Below, piece by piece: positions 58,259 to 64,000 of a stretch of DNA of 64,000 nt. Each line of letters opens with the position of its first letter. Position 1 is the stretch's first letter. This DNA is from Hericium rajendrae. Taxonomy: Eukaryota; Basidiomycota; Agaricomycetes; Russulales; Hericiaceae. The stretch is from assembly GCA_033439255.1 (NCBI GenBank), contig CM065883.1:496001-560000 (forward strand). Direction: 5' to 3'. The notes below the pieces were generated by a model. The model had not been told where the DNA came from, made no database searches, and saw nothing but the letters and a program-made list of their open reading frames with translations. A program made the translations under genes and the position numbers.

Positions 58259-58511
58259 GGTATTAGAGTGGTTGGTATGGGTGGTAACGATGCAGATGTC
58301 GATGGGGCCTGTGAGAAATGCCCGCCATGTTATTTATAAGTGAGAAAGTCTCGGATGAGCTCAGAGATGGAGTGCGGAGCAAACCGACTGCATCGAGCAT
58401 TCGACAAGTCGCGTCCCGGAGCGTCCCGGCCCCGCTTCCCGCCATCCCCGCAACTCCCCGCAACCGGGTCCTGCGCGCCTCCCCGGACTTACTCTCCATC
58501 TCGACACCAGC
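58259..58511. promoter_or_regulatory. Divergent promoter, Rcf2-like copy B / E2 variant
   Basis: 253 bp between divergent ATGs; no distinctive motif was recognised. Confidence 0.3.
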
Positions 58512-59512
58512 ATGCTCGCCGGCATCGTTCCGTCTCCCACCATCGACCTGTCCTCCCCGAAACAACGCAAAGCATCCGTATCGGCATCCCGCCATCGGCA
58601 CGCCTCGAGCTCGATTGACGCCGCCGCGGCGCCCAACCCCGTCTCGCGCGCCGCCGTCTCCTTCGAGTATGCCTCGCTAAGATACCAGGACCACTGCCCA
58701 CTGGGCATGTACATCACCCCCTCCGCGCAGAACCCTCTGCTCTGGGATGCAGTCCTCTTCGTCCACCAAGGTGCGTGCGTCTACGAGCGCCCCGACCTGC
58801 TTTTGAATCTTGAGTTTTGACCCTGGCGCGCTCAAGGCTACTACACCGACGCGATCCTCAAGTTCCGCCTCGCGTTTCCGGCGAACTATCCCGAGCGCCC
58901 GCCTGCGGTGCAGTTCCTGACGGACGTGTTCCACCCGCTCGTCGCGCAGCAGGACGGGACGTTCAATCTCGCGTCCAAATTTCGTCCGTGGAGGTCGGTA
59001 AGCGTCTGCCGCGCTGCCCGCCTCCGCCTTCATGTATGTCCGTAGACCGAAGGAACACCACGTCTACGATGTCCTGCATTGGATAAAGGCAGCGTTCAAG
59101 AAACATGCCCTCGATGAAATCAAGGAGGTCGATTGTCTGAACAAAGAAGCATACAGGTCAGTCCCACCCCCTCTCTGTTTCAATCTGCTCTAAGCGCCGT
59201 GCTTTTCAGATTGTATGTCGCCTTTCGCACTATCCCTGGCATCCTATACTCACCGCCTGCAGATATCATGACTCGACGTCTTCCTTCGTCGCACTCGCGA
59301 ACCAGACGTCCATGCTCTCGCAGACCGCGTCCGCGCTCTTCGACCGCGACCACCCGTCCATGGGCAACAAGGGTCCCGCGCACGGCATCGTCTTCCGCGA
59401 GCTCAAGCCCGAGCAGTCCGCCGCCCTCCGCGCGAAGCTCGGGCTGCAGGAATGGGACGATGAGCCGGTCAAGGACAGCGCGCCCGCGCCGCCGCCCGCA
59501 CACGACGCGTAA
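58512..59512 (+). CDS. Inactive E2 ubiquitin-conjugating-enzyme variant, AKTIP/FTS type
   Basis: UEV-fold protein resembling AKTIP/FTS, the subunit of the FTS-Hook-FHIP dynein adaptor on early endosomes. ATG 58512. After a polar N-terminus come FEYASLRYQDHCPLGMYITP, LLWDAVLFVHQGYYTDAILK, FRLAFPANYPERPPAVQFLT and DVFHPLVAQQDGTFNLASKF. The E2 HPN/catalytic-Cys region is present in outline, but no Cys occupies the active-site position, so it should not form a ubiquitin thioester. Then HHVYDVLHWIKAAFKKHALD, VDCLNKEAYR and, after an intron, HDSTSSFVALANQTSM. It ends with a Pro/Ala tail at 59512. All introns fit and no break is needed. Role in endosome transport is inferred from the family. Confidence 0.82.
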
Positions 59513-59672
59513 TGGTCCGAGTAGTAGTGTATACTATGACTACTTTACATGCATGCTGGAGTCTACCTGCTATGTCGATATAAATTATACCCCGCAATGA
59601 GATTTGTATGCAATAGATCTATGGATGGATATCGTAGATGGTGTAAGATGCTATAGTGTATGCAGCAGTGGC

Positions 59673-62600
59673 TCATGGGTAGTCCGCGCTGCTGTTTGGC
59701 GTAGTGAGCGTGGGGATCGGGATGGGCGTCTCTTCGCAGTCCTCGTCCTGCGCACACATGCGTCAGCCAGTCAGCAAAGCGGCACAAAGCGTACAACGCA
59801 CCTCGCCGATCTTGCGTCCGAAATGCTTGGACAGTTTTTCGATGACTAAACTATACGGCAGGTGCTGAGTCAAGTTGCTATGGCACTCGTCAGTAATCCT
59901 GCGCGACGACAGATAAAAAACAAAGTCACGCACCGACGGGGCTGCACGTTCAGCGAATGGCGCGCGTCGAGGGCGGAATCGAGCACATTCGACGAGTGCG
60001 CGCCTTCACTCAGCGAAAGCTTGATCGAGTACTCCTTGTCCGATTTACCGCGCCCATAATTGCGCTCGTAGAGCTCGAACGTGATGTGCGACTAGACAGC
60101 AACAACGTCAGCGGAAAAATCACCCTCGCGCAAGGGGAGACGTACCGCATAGTCCAGCTCGGGGATGCGGCGGTTCGCGATCGGCAGGCCGGAGAGCAGC
60201 ACGAGGTTGACGAGCGTGTGGATGTGGCTCTCCTTCGTGAAGTAGTATGTCGACGAGCTCCCGCCGCTGTTGCGCGCCATCTCGAGGTCCTCGACGACCT
60301 TGCGGAGGAGGGGCAGCGACGTCAGCACGCCGATCTCTTCCCTGGCACGAAGGTCAGCACGGCGCGCACGCGGGGGGACAGGGCACTTACTTCTCGTCTG
60401 GGTCGATGCCGTACTCCTGGGGCGCGACGAGGTCGAACAGGGCCTTGGCGCGGCCGTACAGCTCGTGCAGCTTGCGGTCCTGTGGCCGTATGCCGTCCTT
60501 GCCGCAGTACTCGTCGAAGATGGCGAAGAGGAACGTGCGATGGTGCAGCGCGCAGTACTTGATGGTGTCGTATAGCTCCGAGACCTGGAGCAGCGCGTCA
60601 GATGGGCGGCATATGGGAGTAGTGCAGGATACGCACGCGTGAGGGTCGAACTTCTCCGGCTTGACGTCGCAAAATCCTCAAACAGCTTCTCCCAACGTTC
60701 GCGGAAAAGCCATGGCTCGTCGCCACAACACCTGCAATTATCGATCAGCGCGCGAAGAGGGGAGGCAGGAAAAATCCTCACCATCGCTCTTGGATCTTGT
60801 CGACCTCCACCGTGTCGAAGTTCTTGTGCATGATAGCGCGGAAGGAGCTCAGAAGCTCAATTACTTCCTGCAGACGCTGTCAGCGACGGAAGTATGATAA
60901 CGGACGATGCACCGACCTTGACAACTTCGACGGGCTCCTTCTTCATGCTCTTGGGCCAGGTCAATTCCGGTCGCTTCTCCGGCTCGCCAGGCCGCAACAG
61001 GATCTTAAGCCGCTTCTTGACATCGTCCATAAGGTCTTTCGCTGCATTGGAGTCGTCCAGCAGATCCTTGCGGATGATCAGCTTGAGCGGCTCGTGCGGC
61101 AGAGATGGCGGCTTCTGCGGTGGTAGGTGGCCATCGAGGGAGGAAACAGATGAGCGGGTGCTGGCGGCCGAGCTGGTGGAGTAGGAGCGGTGCTGGTTAT
61201 CGAGAAGAGCAGCGGCAAAGATCTCAGCGGACGCGATGACCCGTCGCTCGGACGACGTGTAGATCTGATGCGATATTAGACCGCGATAACTGGCAGCTGA
61301 CAGGAAAAGAGAACGGACCTTTACGTTGTCGAGCGCTTCCTTGTCTGTACATCCAACCACAGCGTTCAGCGGACGCACGTTCGTGAGGGGAAAGACTTAC
61401 TCATTATAGAGATGTCCTTCTTCATGTTCTCGCCCAGGTCCCTGGACTGGTATCTTGCCGAATGCGTAAATTCACCGCCCCACTTAAATACAAGCGTCAG
61501 CTTGGCCAGGCTCCGCACATGGCCCGCCTGCTTCTTCGAGTACACCGGCTTCAGCTGCGCCTTCGTGCCCGGAAGGTCGATCTTGCTGTCCAAGGCACTG
61601 TGCAACAGCACCAGCTTCGCCAGGTCCTCCCCGCTCGCTCCCAAGCTCTTCGCCTTCTCCACCGCCACCGCGACCAGGTTCAGCTGCTCGCGCTCGCGCA
61701 GGATGATCTCCTCCTTCTCGCCATTGAGCAACAGCACGAACGGCTGCGTCCAGCTCTCGCCGATCGGGAAGTTAAATTTGAGCTTCTGCTTGGGCGTGCG
61801 GTCCGCGTGGCGGAACACGGTCACATTGGCCTTGAGAAGCCAGGTCGAGGACTCCGGTGGTGTCGCTTCTGTTGAAATCAGCGGTCGGCTGGGCGACGTC
61901 GATGCTTCGAAGCAAAAGGCAGCGAGGATTTCAGCAGCTTTGTCTGCAACGTACGAGCCGTGTAAGTACGAGAAAATGGACATCAGGTATGGAGGAGAAG
62001 AGCGAGCATACCATAATAGGACTCGTTGCCTTTGACAAAGCTCCATCCATTCACATCAATGACCCTGCTCCGCATGCCGCCATGGCACCGCAGCATGTCA
62101 AAACCACACACTCGCTGTCCGAATCCTTCGCAGATCCGCGCGGCCCAGGTCTTCTCCTCCCCGCTGAGATGAGTAATAAATCTGATGCCCGTGTCAATTC
62201 AGTTGTCATCCCCATGCGCATTAGTGTGAGAGTTCTGTACCGAATTTCTTTCCCTTCCGTGTTGCGCCTGACAACTCCATCGACTACAGGGATTTGCGCG
62301 TTTCGGCATGAGTGTACTCTTGCCCGACGGTGTAGACTTTGATGTCTTCCGAGTTGTCGACATCGATGAACTCCTCGTAGATATACGAGCCATCGGTGCG
62401 GGGCTGATTCAGTGTTGGATCCATGTCGCTACTCTTGTTTCCGACCTGTGCAGGGTGCGTTGTGAGTAAACAAGTGGTGTACGAACGAGAGGGCTTTATA
62501 CCTTGCGAAACAAGCGACGGCCGCCTCCTCCTCGGAAATAGATGTACACATTGTGATCTTCACCGCTGACTGGCTTCTCGACGAAGGGCTTCTCCATAAC

Positions 62601-63299
62601 CTGACCGTCGATGATTATAGCGTCTCCGTCTTCTCGGAGAGTCACTTCTGGAGTGACTTGAAAGCCACCGAGTTCAATCCCAAGCTTCTTTTTCATATGT
62701 TGCTTCAACTCTTCGTCGACCTTCGGGCCTCCATCTCGAGAGACCTCGAGGCGTTTTGGGGTCGGAACCTTCAGGTGATCGAGCATCTGACCGACAAGCC
62801 GTCGATCCCAAAGCAGAGCTTGCGGAACAAGCTCGTTGATGCAAACGGGGTTACGGAGCTTGACATATGAAATGGCTTTATCGAGCGGGAAGTCTGTAGA
62901 GAAGAACGAGATAAGGACGTCGCATCTTGGCCAGTTTTCGACATCTGCGCAACATGCCACTTCATGTGAGCAATCACGCGCACAAAAGGAAGGAAGGACT
63001 GTACCTTCATCGAGTATCACTTTGTCGCCGAACACTTTCACCTCTATGGCACCACCAGCGCGGTCCTTTATACGCGTCAGAATCTCCCGCATAGCCTTGG
63101 AGCGCGCCTTGACATCCATAGCACATACGCCCAGTACGATGGAAGGCCTGGTGCTGTCGACTAGGTGCCATAAGTCCAAATTTGAACCGGTGGGCGACGG
63201 ACTTGAAGACCGAGTAAGAATAGAGCTTGACCGGCCAGAGCGCTTCTCCGGAGATTGAAGCAATGAAAAGCGTGAAGGGCGGTCCCAATATTGTTGCAT
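59673..63299 (-). CDS. VIP1: Inositol hexakisphosphate/diphosphoinositol-pentakisphosphate kinase (PPIP5K, Vip1/Asp1)
   Basis: Dual enzyme of inositol pyrophosphate metabolism: an N-terminal ATP-grasp kinase and a C-terminal histidine-acid-phosphatase-like domain. The first in-frame ATG visible is 63299 ([20 protein letters not shown]). Kinase blocks: [128 protein letters not shown]. Phosphatase blocks: the RHxxRTP motif in [66 protein letters not shown]. Stop 59673-59675. One base appears missing in a T run near 60670 ([12 protein letters not shown]). About 1,000 residues, normal for fungi. Confidence 0.93.
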
Positions 63300-63747
63300 A
63301 AGCGAACTGTCTATGGTGCCGGCCAGACAGGAAAAGTGTGCGTTGATAGTCGTCAAGTTCGTTACGAAGCTAGCAAATTTGGTTGGCGGTCATGAAGGTG
63401 AATGAGGCTGACTGGCGTCGGAGCGCATTCTGCAAAACTCTCGTAAGCGCCGCTCGGATCACAACTGCCGGCCCGCAAACCCCGTCCGAGACCCCGGACT
63501 AATTTCGGTGACTCTGATCAAGCAGTGACCGGGGGCCTGATGGCGCAAATTTGCCTCACACAGTGGTGAGGCATTTGTGCGCCAGCTGCTGACATCAGGG
63601 CGTGCTCATCCTGGGCTCGCCTTCACTTCCCGGTGATATAAAGATGACAATGTGCCTCCTAATGACGTCCGAACATTCCCCTTTCTTATCCGTCTTTGAA
63701 TAGTACTTACCACGTCAGACCCTTCAAAAGCTCGTGGATTCGCCAGC
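63300..63747. promoter_or_regulatory. Divergent promoter, PPIP5K / HMA-domain protein
   Basis: About 450 bp between divergent starts. It contains a long imperfect inverted repeat (63535-63599, listed separately). An open frame continues a little above 63299 on the minus strand without an ATG, so an upstream PPIP5K exon is possible. Confidence 0.35.
63535..63599. repeat. Imperfect inverted repeat in the PPIP5K/HMA divergent promoter
   Basis: Inner arms of 19 bases: TGGCGCAAATTTGCCTCAC at 63541-63559 and GTGAGGCATTTGTGCGCCA at 63566-63584, with a 6-base spacer ACAGTG; about 15 of 19 positions pair. Outside these, CCTGATG on the left (63536-63542) has its complement CATCAGG on the right (about 63593-63599), interrupted by a short insert. 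It may be a dimeric factor's binding site or a hairpin. Confidence 0.6.
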
Positions 63748-64000
63748 ATGGTGAGCTATAATCTCCCCGACGCCGTCCACATGGCCTCAGACGAAGAAGG
63801 AGTGGTAACCACCATCTTCATATCCAACCTCCACTGCAGCAGGTACGCACCCAATCGCCTTGCCTCTATACCATGCTTACACGACCGCAGCTGCGTTCGC
63901 ACGATAGAGGAGACCCTGGGCTCTCTGTCACCCCGTCCATCATCCGTGCACGTATCCGTCGTTTCACAGTCCGTCACCGTCCACCATCCATCAAGCTTGT
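63748..64000 (+). CDS. Heavy-metal-associated (HMA) domain protein, probably a copper P-type ATPase; 5' end only
   Basis: ATG 63748 gives MVSYNLPDAVHMASDEEGVV and then TTIFISNLHCSSC, with the CxxC metal-binding motif completed across a 48-nt intron (63843-63890). Exon 2 continues CVRTIEETLGSLSPRPSSVH and VSVVSQSVTVHH, the beta-alpha-beta pattern of an HMA fold. The frame is still open at the right edge. Such a domain at the very N-terminus fits fungal Cu(I)-transporting P1B ATPases, but a small metallochaperone or another HMA protein cannot be excluded from 67 residues. Confidence 0.65.
   Translation, partial: MVSYNLPDAVHMASDEEGVVTTIFISNLHCSRYAPNRLASIPCLHDRSCVRTIEETLGSLSPRPSSVHVSVVSQSVTVHHPSSL

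Noticed and set aside
1048-63299. Programmed ribosomal frameshifting as explanation for the frame breaks
   Set aside because: Breaks occur in many unrelated housekeeping genes, in both directions, and lack a shared slippery sequence; sequence error is simpler.
1-64000. tRNA, rRNA or riboswitch genes
   Set aside because: No cloverleaf with matching A- and B-box elements, no rRNA-like sequence and no convincing TPP-type aptamer was recognised; a tRNAscan/Infernal run would be decisive.

Overview
This window is ordinary chromosomal DNA of a filamentous basidiomycete fungus, most likely an Agaricomycete. Genes are dense and carry many short introns (about 45-65 nt, GT..AG). The gene set matches that group: NAD-isocitrate dehydrogenase, ATG29, a Spt3/TFIID-18 protein, Ddi1, a Cdc14-type SIN protein, PPIP5K/Vip1, a Zn2Cys6 regulator, GH79 and a ferric reductase. 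I recognised no prokaryotic, viral, CRISPR or intact transposon sequence, and no tRNA or rRNA gene.

Layout. 1-733 (-): 5' part of an alpha/beta-hydrolase-like membrane protein. 1048-2611 (+): NAD-IDH subunit 1. 2758-4153 (-): conserved protein of unknown role. 4799-5971 (+): decayed acyltransferase-like pseudogene. 6612-7880 (-): glutamine synthetase behind GATA sites. 9396-10787 (-): DnaJ membrane protein. 11036-13441 (+): Rrn7/TAF1B. 13789-16142 (+): Ser-rich coiled-coil protein. 16719-18386 (-): AARSD1-type tRNA-editing protein. 18750-20738 (-): GH79 glycosidase. 21376-22699 (+): Spt3. 22829-24405 (-): Ddi1. 24942-26227 (-): ATG29. 26544-29018 (-): Zn2Cys6 factor. 29418-30712 (+): IMPACT/Yih1. 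31253-33615 (+): aldehyde dehydrogenase (SSADH-like). 33782-35032 (-): FAH-family enzyme. 35297-36918 (+): Cdc14-type protein. 37340-38006 (-): cytochrome b5. 39028-42875 (+): FG nucleoporin with an N-terminal membrane segment. 43336-45761 (+): tail-anchored coiled-coil protein. 46311-47187 (+) and 57450-58258 (-): two Rcf2-like HIG1 proteins. 47742-48844 (+): four-helix membrane protein with a His-rich tail. 49574-51735 (+): Tpa1/OGFOD1 prolyl hydroxylase. 51918-53448 (-): Nop13-like RNA-binding protein. 54892-57238 (+): ferric reductase. 58512-59512 (+): AKTIP-type E2 variant. 59673-63299 (-): PPIP5K/Vip1. 63748->64000 (+): HMA-domain protein, probably a copper P-type ATPase.

These are independent housekeeping and accessory genes. 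I see no biosynthetic cluster and no clear new multigene system. What deserves a second look is: (i) single-base frame breaks inside many conserved genes, often beside C or T runs, which look like assembly errors; (ii) two 7-nt microexons in the aldehyde dehydrogenase gene; (iii) a POM121-like membrane-anchored FG nucleoporin; (iv) a pair of Rcf2 paralogues in one window; (v) GATA-type and inverted-repeat promoter sites next to the glutamine synthetase, ferric reductase and metal-binding genes. Exon borders were worked out by eye from protein continuity and splice sites. Gene spans are firmer than individual exon ends.
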